A stretch of DNA of 46,277 nt from Ruminococcaceae bacterium UBA1417 (GCA_002305575.1 DBPP01000002.1:76232-122508), one strand, 5' to 3'. Shown: positions 1-8,654, counted from the first letter of the stretch. The notes: generated by a model from the letters alone, not told the origin. A program made the numbers and translations.

Positions 1-871
1 AGCCGAAGAGTCTACCGCATGGCCCCTTGTGACGGCTCCCACCTATCTTGGCGGACTGGGCTTCAACTATAAATGGAATATGGGCTGGATGAACGACATG
101 CTGCGGTATATGTCGCTGGATCCGCTGTTCCGCAAGGGCAACCACAACAGCTTGACCTTCTCCTTCTTCTACGCATTTTCCGAAAATTACATCCTGCCCA
201 TTTCGCACGACGAGGTCGTGTACGGCAAGGGGTCCCTGTACAATAAAATGCCCGGTACACCCGAGCAGAAGGCGGCGGGGGTCCGCTGCTTTGCTACATA
301 CATGATGGCGCATCCCGGCAAGAAGCTGCAGTTTATGGGCACGGAATTCTCCCAGCACGACGAATGGAATTTCAACGAAGAACTCCAGTGGAATCTGCTG
401 CAATATAAGGAACATCAGCAGGCACAGGCATTTTTCAAAGCGCTCAACGCGTTTTACATCAGCCGTTCCGAGCTTTGGGAGGTGGACTTCTCTTGGGAAG
501 GCTTCTCCTGGATCTCCAACGACGATGACAGCCAGAGCGTCATCGCCTTCCGCCGGTTTGACAAAAAGGGCAATGAGCTGATTGCCGTGTGCAATTTCCT
601 GCCGGTTGAGCGCACGAACTACTGTATCGGCGTTCCGTATGCGGGCGTTTATGAAGAGATTTTCACCTCGGATGCGGTGGAGTTTGGCGGTGGCGGTGTG
701 ACAAACGGCAAAGATATCCGCACCATCCGTAAGCCGATGCACGGTTTCGAACAACAGATTTCGCTCACCTTGCCGGAGAATACCGTATTCTTCCTGCGCT
801 GCAAGCGCAAAACGCCCAAAAAGGCGGCGGTGAAAAAGACGCCCGTACGCAAAGGCAAGGCAAAATCCTGA
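1..871 (+). CDS. glgB: 1,4-alpha-glucan branching enzyme, C-terminal part
   Basis: Partial gene whose 5' end lies left of the window; the frame is open from base 2. It encodes the glycogen branching enzyme, a GH13 enzyme that cuts alpha-1,4 chains and rejoins them by alpha-1,6 links. The first visible codons read AEESTAWP, the conserved segment holding the acid/base glutamate. The SHDEVVYG segment, with the transition-state aspartate codon at 209-211, and the PGKKLQFMGTEF segment follow, and then the C-terminal beta-sandwich. An internal GTG at 29 is not the start. The last about 25 residues are very rich in lysine and arginine, an unusual tail for this family. glgC follows after 54 bases, so this is the first visible gene of a glycogen operon. 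Confidence 0.96.
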   Translation, partial: AEESTAWPLVTAPTYLGGLGFNYKWNMGWMNDMLRYMSLDPLFRKGNHNSLTFSFFYAFSENYILPISHDEVVYGKGSLYNKMPGTPEQKAAGVRCFATYMMAHPGKKLQFMGTEFSQHDEWNFNEELQWNLLQYKEHQQAQAFFKALNAFYISRSELWEVDFSWEGFSWISNDDDSQSVIAFRRFDKKGNELIAVCNFLPVERTNYCIGVPYAGVYEEIFTSDAVEFGGGGVTNGKDIRTIRKPMHGFEQQISLTLPENTVFFLRCKRKTPKKAAVKKTPVRKGKAKS

Positions 872-925
872 GTATCGCAACCTTAAACATATAGAACCAT
901 CACAATCAGAAAGGGGTCATCAGTC

Positions 926-2137
926 ATGTTACCTAAGCAAGAAGTAGTCGCCATGCTGCTGGCGGGCGGCCGCGGAAGCCGCCTGGGGGTTCTCACCAAG
1001 AATCTTGCAAAGCCCGCAGTGCCGTTCGGAGGCAAGTATCGGATTATCGATTTCCCGCTCTCCAACTGCGTGAATTCCGGCATTGAAACCGTCGGTGTAC
1101 TCACACAGTATCAGCCGCTCGAACTCAACGAGTATATCGGCTCGGGTCAGCCGTGGGATCTCGACAGCATGAATGCCGGCGTACATATCCTCCCACCGTA
1201 TGAGCAGAGCAGCGGCTCGGACTGGTACAAGGGCACAGCAAACGCGATCTACCAGAACATCCCGTTTATCGACCGTTACAATCCCGATTATGTCGTTGTG
1301 CTGTCCGGCGACCATATCTACAAAATGGATTACTCCAAAATGATCGCCTTCCATAAGGAGCACAACGCATCCTGCACGATCGCCGTATATGAAGTCCCGA
1401 TGGAGGAGGCGTCGCGCTTTGGTATCCTGAATACCAATCCGGATGGTTCCATCTATGAGTTCGATGAGAAGCCGAAGGTCCCGAAGAGCAACAAGGCCTC
1501 GATGGGTATCTACGTCTTTACATGGAGCAAGCTGCGCGACTATCTGATTGCGGATGAAAAGGATCCGAATTCTTCAAACGACTTCGGCAAAAACGTATTG
1601 CCCACGATGCTCAACGCTGGCGAGCGCATGTTTGCGTACCGCTTTGACGGTTACTGGAAGGATGTCGGAACAATCGACAGCCTGTGGGAATCCAATATGG
1701 ATATGCTGCATCCGAAGGCCGGCCTCGATCTTTCCAGCGAGGATTGGAAGATCTATTCGAGAAACCCGGTCGTTCCACCGCAGTATATCGCCAAGGGCTC
1801 GAAGGTGCAGAATTCTCTGGTTGCCGAGGGCTGCAACGTGTACGGCGATCTGGAGTTCTCCATCCTGTTCCAGGGCGTTTATGTGGCGCCGGGCGCGGAA
1901 GTGCTCGATTCCATCGTGATGCCGGGCGCTGTGATTGAGGAAGGTGCCAAGGTGCAGTATGCCATCGTCGCGGAAAATGCGGTTGTCGGCAAGAATGCTG
2001 TCATCGGTATGCGGCCGGAGGATATGGAAAACCGGGATGATTGGGGCGTGGCCGTTGTCGGACCGGACTGCAAGATTCCGGAGGGCACAGTCGTCGCACC
2101 GAAGGAAATGGTTGAAGCTGAGGAGGTGCAGGCATAA
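926..2137 (+). CDS. glgC: Glucose-1-phosphate adenylyltransferase, catalytic subunit GlgC
   Basis: Makes ADP-glucose from ATP and glucose-1-phosphate, the committed step of bacterial glycogen synthesis. The 403-residue protein has the nucleotidyltransferase signature LLAGGRGSRL near residue 11, followed by the PAVPFGGKYRIIDF segment, the SGDHIYKMDY metal and sugar-binding segment near residue 128, and a C-terminal left-handed beta-helix. Length is normal for the family. An AGAAAGGGG ribosome binding site lies at 909-917, ahead of ATG 926. Its stop codon overlaps the glgD start by one base (TAATG), so the two subunits are probably translationally coupled. Confidence 0.97.
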   Translation: MLPKQEVVAMLLAGGRGSRLGVLTKNLAKPAVPFGGKYRIIDFPLSNCVNSGIETVGVLTQYQPLELNEYIGSGQPWDLDSMNAGVHILPPYEQSSGSDWYKGTANAIYQNIPFIDRYNPDYVVVLSGDHIYKMDYSKMIAFHKEHNASCTIAVYEVPMEEASRFGILNTNPDGSIYEFDEKPKVPKSNKASMGIYVFTWSKLRDYLIADEKDPNSSNDFGKNVLPTMLNAGERMFAYRFDGYWKDVGTIDSLWESNMDMLHPKAGLDLSSEDWKIYSRNPVVPPQYIAKGSKVQNSLVAEGCNVYGDLEFSILFQGVYVAPGAEVLDSIVMPGAVIEEGAKVQYAIVAENAVVGKNAVIGMRPEDMENRDDWGVAVVGPDCKIPEGTVVAPKEMVEAEEVQA

Positions 2138-3246
2138 TGCTGGGCAATAATGTGTTGGGCATTCTCTTTGCCTATGTTCATGAAGAAAGAGTCCGGGATC
2201 TGACGGAGCTGCGCGTTATGGCTTCCGTACCGTACGGCGGCCGCTACCGTCTCGTCGATTTCGCACTTTCCAATATGGTCAATTCCGGTCTCAATAAGGT
2301 CGGTATCATCACGGAAGCCAACTACCAGTCTTTGATGGATCACCTGGGTTCCGGTAAGGCTTGGGATCTTTCCAGAAAGCGTGAAGGCCTCTATCTGTTG
2401 CCGCCGTTCGGCAAATCGACGTCCAGAACGGACGGCAAGATCGAATCGCTGGATTCGATCCGCCGTTTTATCAAAAACTCCATGGAGAAATACGTCATTC
2501 TCTCCGACTGCGATACGGTGTGCAACATCGATTATCGTGAGGCGCTCGACCAGCACATCCAGACCGGCGCGGACATCACGATCATTTACCGTCACGGCGA
2601 TTCCCCGGATGTGGAGCGCAATACGATTTATACGCTCGATCCCTCGGGCCGCGTCATCGAAATGCTGATCCACCGCGGCAGCGAGCGCGACGTCAACTAC
2701 GGTATGGGTATGTACATCGTGGAGCGTGAAAAGCTGCTCGATCTCGTCGAAAGCTGCATGAGCCGCAACGAATATGATCTGGACAGAGACCTGATGCGCG
2801 TGATTCGTGAGATGAAGGTGATGGGCTACGAGTTTACCGGCACAGCCTACCAGATTACTTCGTTCAGCGCATATTTCGATGCCAACATGGCGCTGATGGA
2901 GCCGAAGATCCGTGCGGAACTGTTCAACCCGAACCGCCCGATCTACACGAAGGTGCGTGACGACATGCCGGCGAAGTACGGTCTGGAGTCCAACGTTTCG
3001 AATTCGCTCATCGCGGATGGATGCGTTATCGACGGCGAGGTTGAAAACTGCGTGTTGTTCCGCGGCGTTAAGATCGGCAAGGGCGCAAAGGTGCGCAACT
3101 GTGTGATCATGCAGGATTCCGTGATCGGCGAGAACAGCCGTCTCGATTATGTGGTGGCCGATAAAAACGTGGAGGTTGAAGCCAACCGCACGTTGATGGG
3201 TTACCAGACATACCCGGTATTCATTGCGAAGGACAGCAAGGTTTAA
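2137..3246 (+). CDS. glgD: Glucose-1-phosphate adenylyltransferase, regulatory-type subunit GlgD
   Basis: A GlgC paralogue of 369 residues. It keeps the fold, as shown by the SVPYGGRYRLVDFALSN segment and the C-terminal beta-helix repeats. It lacks the GGRG nucleotide-binding glycine loop of GlgC: the N-terminus reads LGILFAYVHEERV instead. GlgD proteins of Firmicutes are known to partner GlgC and raise its activity while being poorly active alone; that role is inferred here from family and position. The start ATG uses the last base of the glgC stop. A strong hairpin terminator follows at 3256-3301, before glgA. Confidence 0.95.
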   Translation: MLGNNVLGILFAYVHEERVRDLTELRVMASVPYGGRYRLVDFALSNMVNSGLNKVGIITEANYQSLMDHLGSGKAWDLSRKREGLYLLPPFGKSTSRTDGKIESLDSIRRFIKNSMEKYVILSDCDTVCNIDYREALDQHIQTGADITIIYRHGDSPDVERNTIYTLDPSGRVIEMLIHRGSERDVNYGMGMYIVEREKLLDLVESCMSRNEYDLDRDLMRVIREMKVMGYEFTGTAYQITSFSAYFDANMALMEPKIRAELFNPNRPIYTKVRDDMPAKYGLESNVSNSLIADGCVIDGEVENCVLFRGVKIGKGAKVRNCVIMQDSVIGENSRLDYVVADKNVEVEANRTLMGYQTYPVFIAKDSKV

Positions 3247-3255
3247 GCGAAGGTT

Positions 3256-3301
3256 CCTCTCCGGCAGACCCTGTGGGGGGATTCTGCCGGAGAGGTTTTT
3301 T
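3256..3301 (+). terminator. Intrinsic terminator between glgD and glgA
   Basis: A 13-bp perfect inverted repeat (arms 3256-3268 and 3283-3295) is followed by six T at 3296-3301. It lies 9 bases after the glgD stop and only 38 bases before the glgA start, so there is no room for a separate promoter between terminator and glgA. It probably sets the ratio of glgA to glgBCD transcripts by partial termination. Confidence 0.85.
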
Positions 3302-3339
3302 AAATGCATGGTTTCCGTGCAGGAAGGATTGGTAATTCT

Positions 3340-4767
3340 ATGAAAGTGTTATTCTGTGCCAGCGAGGCGCTGCCGTTTGCGGCGACAGGCGGCCTTGCAG
3401 ACGTTGCCGGCTCTCTGCCGCAGGCACTTCGGGCCCGCCTGATCGGCTGCCGCGTGGTGATGCCGCTGTATGAAAGCGTCCCGCAGGAGCTGCGCGAGAA
3501 GATGAAGTTCCTCACGAGCATCAGTGTGCCGGTGGCTTGGCGCCGCCAGTATTGCGGCATCTTTGAGGCTAAGGTCGGCAATGTGATTTACTATCTCATC
3601 GATAACCAGTACTATTTCAAACGCCAGGGGCTTTACGGCCACTTCGACGATGCGGAGCGCTTCGCTTTCTTCTCCCGCGCTGTGCTCGAAATGCTGCCCT
3701 ATATCGAGTTTAAGCCGGATGTTATCCACGCAAACGATTGGCAGACTGCCCTGGTGCCGATCTATTACCGTCTGTTCTATGCAAACAACGACTGGTACAG
3801 TGGCATCAAGACGCTGTTCACGATTCACAACATCCAGTATCAGGGCCAGTACGGCTTTGAGATCCTCGAGGATGTTTTCGGTATCCCGAAGAGTGAGGGC
3901 AACCTGCTCGAATACAACAAATGCGTCAACCTGATGAAGGGTGCGATTGAAAGCGCAAACTGGGTTTCCACGGTCAGTCCCACGTATGCCAAGGAGATTC
4001 TCGACCCGTGGTTTGCGCATAAGCTGGACCCAATCCTGCGCGAGCGTGCCTGGAAACTTTCCGGCATCCTCAACGGCATCGATGTTATCGGCTATGATCC
4101 GTCGACTGACCAGAACCTTTACGAGCATTACGATGCGGAGCATCGGGAGAACAAGGCGATCGACAAGGCTAAGCTGCAGGAACGCCTGTATCTGGAGGCT
4201 GATCCGGATGCGCCGCTCATCGGTATGGTTACCCGCCTCGTTTCGCACAAGGGACTCGACCTCGTCAAGGGTGGCGTGGACAACATCATGACGTATACGA
4301 ACGCGCAGTTTGCCGTGCTCGGCAGTGGCGATTGGGAATACGAGCAGTTCTTCAAGGAGATGCAGGCGAAATATCCGGGCCGCTTTGTACTTTGCCTCGG
4401 GTTTGTGCCAGAGCTTGCGCGTAAGATCTATGCCGGCTCCGATATCTTCCTGATGCCCAGCAAGAGCGAGCCGTGCGGCCTTTCGCAGATGGTTGCGTTG
4501 CGTTACGGTTCCATTCCGGTGGTTCGCGAAACGGGTGGCCTAAAGGATTCCATCACCGACAGTGGAGACGGCGTAGGCAACGGTTTCACCTTCCAGACCT
4601 ACGATACGCAGGATATGCTCAACGCGGTACACCGCGCAATCTATGCGTACAATGAGAACAAGGAAGGCTGGCAGACCCTTGTCAAGCGCGCCATGGAGTG
4701 CGACAACAGCTGGGGACGCTCAGCCAATGAGTATATCCGGCTCTATAAGCAGTTGATCAACAGTTAA
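3340..4767 (+). CDS. glgA: Glycogen synthase (ADP-glucose dependent)
   Basis: GT5 glycosyltransferase of 475 residues that adds glucose from ADP-glucose to the non-reducing end of glycogen. The N-terminal half begins KVLFCASEALPF and has the glycine-rich TGGLADV acceptor/donor loop; the C-terminal half shows SKSEPCGLSQMVALRYG and the RETGGLKDS segment. Residue 15, a lysine (KTGGL) in the E. coli enzyme, is alanine here. The start at ATG 3340 is preferred over an in-frame ATG at 3304 because AGGAAGG lies at 3321-3327 and the protein then begins exactly at the conserved N-terminus. It is the last gene of the glycogen cluster and is followed by a terminator. Confidence 0.96.
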   Translation: MKVLFCASEALPFAATGGLADVAGSLPQALRARLIGCRVVMPLYESVPQELREKMKFLTSISVPVAWRRQYCGIFEAKVGNVIYYLIDNQYYFKRQGLYGHFDDAERFAFFSRAVLEMLPYIEFKPDVIHANDWQTALVPIYYRLFYANNDWYSGIKTLFTIHNIQYQGQYGFEILEDVFGIPKSEGNLLEYNKCVNLMKGAIESANWVSTVSPTYAKEILDPWFAHKLDPILRERAWKLSGILNGIDVIGYDPSTDQNLYEHYDAEHRENKAIDKAKLQERLYLEADPDAPLIGMVTRLVSHKGLDLVKGGVDNIMTYTNAQFAVLGSGDWEYEQFFKEMQAKYPGRFVLCLGFVPELARKIYAGSDIFLMPSKSEPCGLSQMVALRYGSIPVVRETGGLKDSITDSGDGVGNGFTFQTYDTQDMLNAVHRAIYAYNENKEGWQTLVKRAMECDNSWGRSANEYIRLYKQLINS

Positions 4768-4777
4768 GCACGATGTG

Positions 4778-4806
4778 AAAACGGGCGGGTTTCCCGCCCG
4801 TTTTTT
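4778..4806 (+). terminator. Terminator of the glycogen operon
   Basis: Arms ACGGGCGGG (4781-4789) and CCCGCCCG (4793-4800) enclose a 3-base loop. Four A before the stem can pair with the start of a six-T tail at 4801-4806. It lies 10 bases after the glgA stop. Confidence 0.9.
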
Positions 4807-4868
4807 ATGTTATGAAGCCAAAGGGGACAGCCATACGCTGTCCGCCCCCGCAGAGAGGAGGAGAGGCT

Positions 4869-5462
4869 ATGCGGATCGTTGCTGAGCAGGATGGCCTTTG
4901 CATCCGACAGATGGAGGCCACGCCGGCCGACTTCAAACAAATCCTGTGTTGGATGACCGATCCGGAAACCATGCGTTTCTGGGAGGGGATGACCGAACTT
5001 TACGATTTGGCGCGCGTTGAGGCGGAATACCGGGCCCATGCGAATGAACATACGACGCCTTGCATCGTAGAGTTGGATGGCCGCGCCATTGGGTACATGC
5101 AATTTGCACCGATAGACACGGCGTCAGACTATGAAATGCCGCAAGCGCAGTGGCAGAGAATTGTGCGGCCAGAAGAAACCGTTTACGGAATAGATCTGTA
5201 TATCGGCGAGGTTTCCTTTCGAGACCGTGGCATCGGTACGCGCATGCTGCGGTTGCTGGCGTCGGCGTTGTTTGTGGCGTACCGCGCCGATGTACTGCTG
5301 ATTGACCCGAAAGCACACAATGCCCGTGCAATCGCCTGCTACCGCAAGTGTGGGTTCCGCGATGTCTGTGTCGTCCCCGCACGTGAAAAGCAGGACGGGA
5401 TTTGGCACGACAGCCGAATTATGGCGCTGCGTGCCGGGGATTCCGGGCAGAGTCTTGGCTGA
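4869..5462 (+). CDS. GNAT acetyltransferase, AAC(6')-like
   Basis: Protein of 197 residues with the GNAT fold. The core YGIDLYIGEVSFRDRGIGTR near residues 108-127 resembles the corresponding acetyl-CoA-binding stretch of AAC(6') aminoglycoside acetyltransferases, including the ID-x-x-IGE run before the R-x-x-GIGTR loop. It is followed by DPKAHNARAIACYRKCGF. By family it moves acetyl from acetyl-CoA to an amine; the natural substrate is not shown by the sequence. ATG 4869 is chosen over ATG 4812 because AGAGAGGAGGAGAGG lies directly before it and the conserved protein begins there. A small hairpin (4825-4843) precedes the ribosome binding site. Confidence 0.85.
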   Translation: MRIVAEQDGLCIRQMEATPADFKQILCWMTDPETMRFWEGMTELYDLARVEAEYRAHANEHTTPCIVELDGRAIGYMQFAPIDTASDYEMPQAQWQRIVRPEETVYGIDLYIGEVSFRDRGIGTRMLRLLASALFVAYRADVLLIDPKAHNARAIACYRKCGFRDVCVVPAREKQDGIWHDSRIMALRAGDSGQSLG

Positions 5463-5477
5463 AAGAATGCATAAAAA

Positions 5478-5517
5478 TTGCCCGGACAGGCACAGGCCAT
5501 ATCCGGGCAAAACTTTT
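5478..5517. terminator. Bidirectional terminator between convergent genes
   Basis: Arms TTGCCCGGA (5478-5486) and TCCGGGCAA (5502-5510) lie between the converging acetyltransferase (+) and the DUF1461 gene (-). A T run follows the stem at 5513-5517 on the plus strand, and AATTTTTA follows it on the minus strand, so it can serve both. Confidence 0.75.
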
Positions 5518-5529
5518 TGCCTTTATGAT

Positions 5530-6171
5530 TCAGGCGGCTTTTTTTCGGCAATGCCGGTACAGGAGCAGACAAATCAAACTTCCCAACACGACGAGCACCA
5601 GAATTAAAAGCGCGCAGTGCATAAAAAATGCGTCCGGCAAAATCGTGATGACCGGGTCGGTTGCCGGGTCAAAAATCCAGTAATTATTTTTGAAGACAAT
5701 CTTATGGAACAGGACAAACACCGTCTGCCAGTTCAGTGCGATCAGCAGGCCGAGAATTACCGGCAGCGCGATGGTCAGGATGCCGGTGAGCAGCAGATAG
5801 CCTGTGTTTTTGTGAAAATGCCGGTATACGATGCCAGCGGCGGAAAGCAGGCCGGCTGCAAGCGCCAGAATCTCGAAAAAAATAAAAACGGCTTTGACCT
5901 CTTCGAAGTGGATACGGCCGGTTTCGCTCATGGCGAGTGTCGGGAATTCAAGCGTCTGCGGACCGAAAATCGAGTTGTAATCGATCAGCGCATTGTAGTT
6001 TGCAAAAATCTCATCTTTGGGCAGGCCGGACATCGCCGGGATATCCAGCCAGTCGACGTCCAGATAATAGAGCGGGCGAAAGTGCAGCGTAATAACGACG
6101 GCCGCCGCAATGATGAACAGCGTGAGCGCGAGAGCAAGCAGGAGATTCAGGGGGGTAACAGCCTTTTTCAT
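5530..6171 (-). CDS. TIGR01906/DUF1461 family integral membrane protein
   Basis: Protein of 213 residues with an N-terminal membrane segment (about 8-32), an extracytoplasmic stretch, and three further hydrophobic segments (about 95-115, 122-150, 183-206). The segment between the first two segments contains YNALIDYN, LEFPTL and GRIHFEEVK, which are characteristic of the TIGR01906/DUF1461 family. The function of that family is unknown. AAAGG lies 8 bases before ATG 6171. It is the last gene of a minus-strand run and 27 bases follow the upstream transporter gene. Confidence 0.88.
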   Translation of the reverse strand: MKKAVTPLNLLLALALTLFIIAAAVVITLHFRPLYYLDVDWLDIPAMSGLPKDEIFANYNALIDYNSIFGPQTLEFPTLAMSETGRIHFEEVKAVFIFFEILALAAGLLSAAGIVYRHFHKNTGYLLLTGILTIALPVILGLLIALNWQTVFVLFHKIVFKNNYWIFDPATDPVITILPDAFFMHCALLILVLVVLGSLICLLLYRHCRKKAA

Positions 6172-6198
6172 GGTCGGACCTTTCTTCGAAAATGAAAT

Positions 6199-7080
6199 TT
6201 ATACGAGCAGCAGAAGTGTGCCGGCGGTTAGCGCAGTGAGGCCAGCCAGCATGCGTGCAGAGAGCTTTTCCCGCAGGTACAGGCGTGAAAACAGCACGGT
6301 CACCAAAATGGAGAGTTTATCGATCGGTGCGACGACGCTGGCATTGCCGTCTTTTAGCGCGCCATAATAGCAGAGCCAGGAAAGGCCGGTGGCCAGGCCG
6401 GAAAGCACGAGGAACAGAATGCTCCGGCGATCCAGCTGTCGGATGGTGCGGTGCGTGCCCTGCGCGAAGACGATCGCCCAGGCCAGAGCCAGCACAACCA
6501 AGCAGCGAATCGCCGTGCCGAGGTTGGAGCTGATGGCCTGCACGCCGATTTTGCCCAGAATGGTGGTCAGCGCTGCAAAAACCGCGGAAAGCGCCGCGTA
6601 GACAAACCAGGCATTCCTTTTTGGGGAAGCGTCCTGCCCGGCGTTTTCCGTATGCGGATCGCGTTCGGCGCGCACCATGCCGTACGTGCCGACGCCGATG
6701 AGCACCATGCACACCACTTTCAGCCAGGAGAGCGGTTCGCCGAGCAGCAGGAAGGCGAGCAGCATGGTGAGAATGGTTGAGCTCTTGTCAATCGGCGCCA
6801 CGCGTATTACGTCGCCGAGCGCAATGGCTTTGAAATAGCAGAGCCATGACGCGCCCGTTGTAAGGCCGGAGAGCACCAGAAAGAGCAGTGTTTCGCCCTT
6901 GACCGCCGGAAGCTCGGAGAATCCCCCGGTTATGGCTACGATCAGCCATGCAAACAGCGTCACCACAATGGTACGCAGCGCTGTCGCGAGATGCGAATCC
7001 GTATGCCGGATACCGACTTTGGCGAGAATTGCCGTGATGCCTGCAAAAAAGGCCGACAAAAAGGCTTGCATGATCCACAT
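6199..7080 (-). CDS. EamA/DMT family transporter
   Basis: Protein of about 293 residues with ten predicted membrane segments in two homologous halves, the hallmark of drug/metabolite transporters. The duplication is visible as GLTTGASWLCYFKAIALGD in the first half and GLATGLSWLCYYGALKDGN in the second, each followed by a VAPIDK motif. The substrate cannot be read from the sequence. ATG 7080 with GGTGA just upstream gives the usual MW-start; a GTG at 7089 is possible. It lies between an AAC(3)-type gene and DUF1461 on the same strand. Confidence 0.92.
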   Translation of the reverse strand: MWIMQAFLSAFFAGITAILAKVGIRHTDSHLATALRTIVVTLFAWLIVAITGGFSELPAVKGETLLFLVLSGLTTGASWLCYFKAIALGDVIRVAPIDKSSTILTMLLAFLLLGEPLSWLKVVCMVLIGVGTYGMVRAERDPHTENAGQDASPKRNAWFVYAALSAVFAALTTILGKIGVQAISSNLGTAIRCLVVLALAWAIVFAQGTHRTIRQLDRRSILFLVLSGLATGLSWLCYYGALKDGNASVVAPIDKLSILVTVLFSRLYLREKLSARMLAGLTALTAGTLLLLV

Positions 7081-7136
7081 GAAAATCACCGGTTTCTAAG
7101 ATTATACATCCCGGAAGGGGGAAAACACGCGTGCGT

Positions 7137-7877
7137 TCAGGCCTCCTCCGGTTGTCTGGAGACAAAATAGTGCATGTCCGTTTGCAGCTTCTGCATGGCC
7201 GCGTCCAGCAGGGCGGCAGCGTCGATCAGGTAACACGGTGCTTGGCCGAAACTGCCGCAAACCAGTGCGTCAGGACCGAGAATGTTCCGGATACGCGGGT
7301 ATTCCTGTCGCCATCCCCGGAAATCGTGGCCGTACAGCAGGCGCGGCTCGCCGTTCACAATGTAACGCAGCTTCTCGCGGGTCAGCACGTAGTCGGTGCC
7401 AAAACGCTCCTCCACGCCGTGCAGAAATGTGCAGGCGTGTAGAATGTCACCGATGAACAGCAACTTGCCGCCGCAGGTTGCAAGCTGCATCAGCGGCGAA
7501 TGCGGGCCGACCGGCGTTTCGTCCAGCACGTGGTCGCGGGTGAGTCGCACGGCGTTTTCTCCGCGCGCGCAGACCGAATGCGTGGGGTGCACACTGCGCA
7601 CGACACCCGGCATGTGCAGGAAGGTGCGCGGTAGCAGGCCGACGCACGGTTCACTCCGAATGCTGTCAAACTCGGGATGTTCCGGCGTGACGGTTTCATA
7701 CGTGAAGGCCGGCAGCAAAAGTGTGCCGCCGGGGGACACCGCCGCAAAGAGGATCTCAAGCACATCCTGCGGTGGGAGGCTTGTGCCAATCGCCTTCATG
7801 GAGGAGTGGACAAACAGCGTGTCGCCCGGCGCGACGCCGAGCGCCCGCAGCTGCTCGAGCATGGTTTCTTCTGTCAT
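7137..7877 (-). CDS. AAC(3)-family N-acetyltransferase (YokD-like)
   Basis: Protein of 246 residues matching the aminoglycoside 3-N-acetyltransferase family. It shows the early VHSSMKAIG segment, SVHPTHSV in the middle, the GPHSPLMQLATCGGKLLFIG acetyl-CoA region, and an FLHGVEER segment where AAC(3) enzymes carry the catalytic glutamate. Family members use acetyl-CoA; some confer aminoglycoside resistance and many chromosomal ones have other or unknown substrates. ATG 7877 is chosen because AAGGAAG precedes it; a longer frame up to 7934 lacks a ribosome site and adds an unlikely leader. Confidence 0.9.
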   Translation of the reverse strand: MTEETMLEQLRALGVAPGDTLFVHSSMKAIGTSLPPQDVLEILFAAVSPGGTLLLPAFTYETVTPEHPEFDSIRSEPCVGLLPRTFLHMPGVVRSVHPTHSVCARGENAVRLTRDHVLDETPVGPHSPLMQLATCGGKLLFIGDILHACTFLHGVEERFGTDYVLTREKLRYIVNGEPRLLYGHDFRGWRQEYPRIRNILGPDALVCGSFGQAPCYLIDAAALLDAAMQKLQTDMHYFVSRQPEEA

Positions 7878-8011
7878 GGGGGTACACTTCCTTTTCTGGA
7901 AAAAATCACAGGGATCCCTATAAAGATACCACATCGCATCGCCGAAATCGATGGCGAAAACATAGAAAATCTACGCGGATTTTTATTCATGCACCCAATG
8001 CGGAAACGGCG

Positions 8012-8051
8012 CGTAAAAAGCAGACGAGCACAGCCGGACCGGCTGTGCTCG
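8012..8051 (-). terminator. Terminator after the flavin reductase gene
   Basis: Arms 8025-8037 and 8039-8051 are perfectly complementary over 13 bases; the central bases form the loop in practice. Read on the minus strand, the stem is followed by TCTGCTTTTTA. It lies 10 bases past the stop of the flavin reductase gene and separates it from the AAC(3)-type gene. The rest of 7878-8024 shows no gene. Confidence 0.75.
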
Positions 8052-8061
8052 ATGCGGTTCC

Positions 8062-8565
8062 TTACGGAACAAGAACCTCCGTGATTTCCGCAATGTACAT
8101 GTCGTGGTAATCCTTCTGGGGGTAGTATTTTTCGTCGAGTTCGCCGTCGAGAAAGCTGTCGGGCAAAAGCGGTGTGCGGCTCAGCTTGCGGCAGACAAAG
8201 ACGAGTTCAGCCTCTTCAAAGTAAACAGCGTCGTCCGAGAAAACCGGCGTCAGGCCGGATTTTTCCACCTTGTTTTCATCACGGCCCGAAACCTTGCCGA
8301 GGTAACCGAGCGCAGCTTTGCATGACGCCGGATAAAACGAGAGCGTGAACGTGTCGCCACGGTCGAGGAATTCCTTCGTGTAGCGCTGCGGGCGGATATA
8401 GATCGTCGCGGTCGGCCGGTTCCAGAGGTAGCCCAGCGCACCCCAGGAGACGGTCATCGTGTTAAAGCCAGATGCGTTGCCAGCTGTCACGAGCGCCCAT
8501 TGCTGGCCGATTTTGGTGAACGGATTGAACTGAAGGGAATCATAGGGAATGGAATGAAAAGCCAT
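8062..8565 (-). CDS. Flavin reductase-like FMN-binding split-barrel protein
   Basis: Protein of 167 residues resembling small flavin reductases and flavoredoxins. Features are an early LVTAGNASGFNTMTVSWGALGYLWNRP region split over the first 55 residues, IRPQRYTKEFL near residue 57, and TFTLSFYP followed by a YLGKVSGRDENK segment, where family members bind FMN phosphate. It probably binds FMN and reduces it or a partner with NAD(P)H; the partner is unknown. AAAGG lies about 11 bases before ATG 8565. It lies downstream of a MATE pump gene on the same strand, and its own terminator follows. Confidence 0.88.
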   Translation of the reverse strand: MAFHSIPYDSLQFNPFTKIGQQWALVTAGNASGFNTMTVSWGALGYLWNRPTATIYIRPQRYTKEFLDRGDTFTLSFYPASCKAALGYLGKVSGRDENKVEKSGLTPVFSDDAVYFEEAELVFVCRKLSRTPLLPDSFLDGELDEKYYPQKDYHDMYIAEITEVLVP

Positions 8566-8654
8566 ACAAACACCGTGCCTTTCTCAAAAAACTTTGCCGC
8601 ACTTCTTACATACGGCGGAAATTATATCCAGTATAGCACGAATTTTCCCGCTTT

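Noticed and set aside
1879..3309. A 476-codon frame on the minus strand across glgC and glgD
   Set aside because: It is antisense to two clear glycogen genes, has histidine/arginine-rich low-quality protein and no ribosome site.
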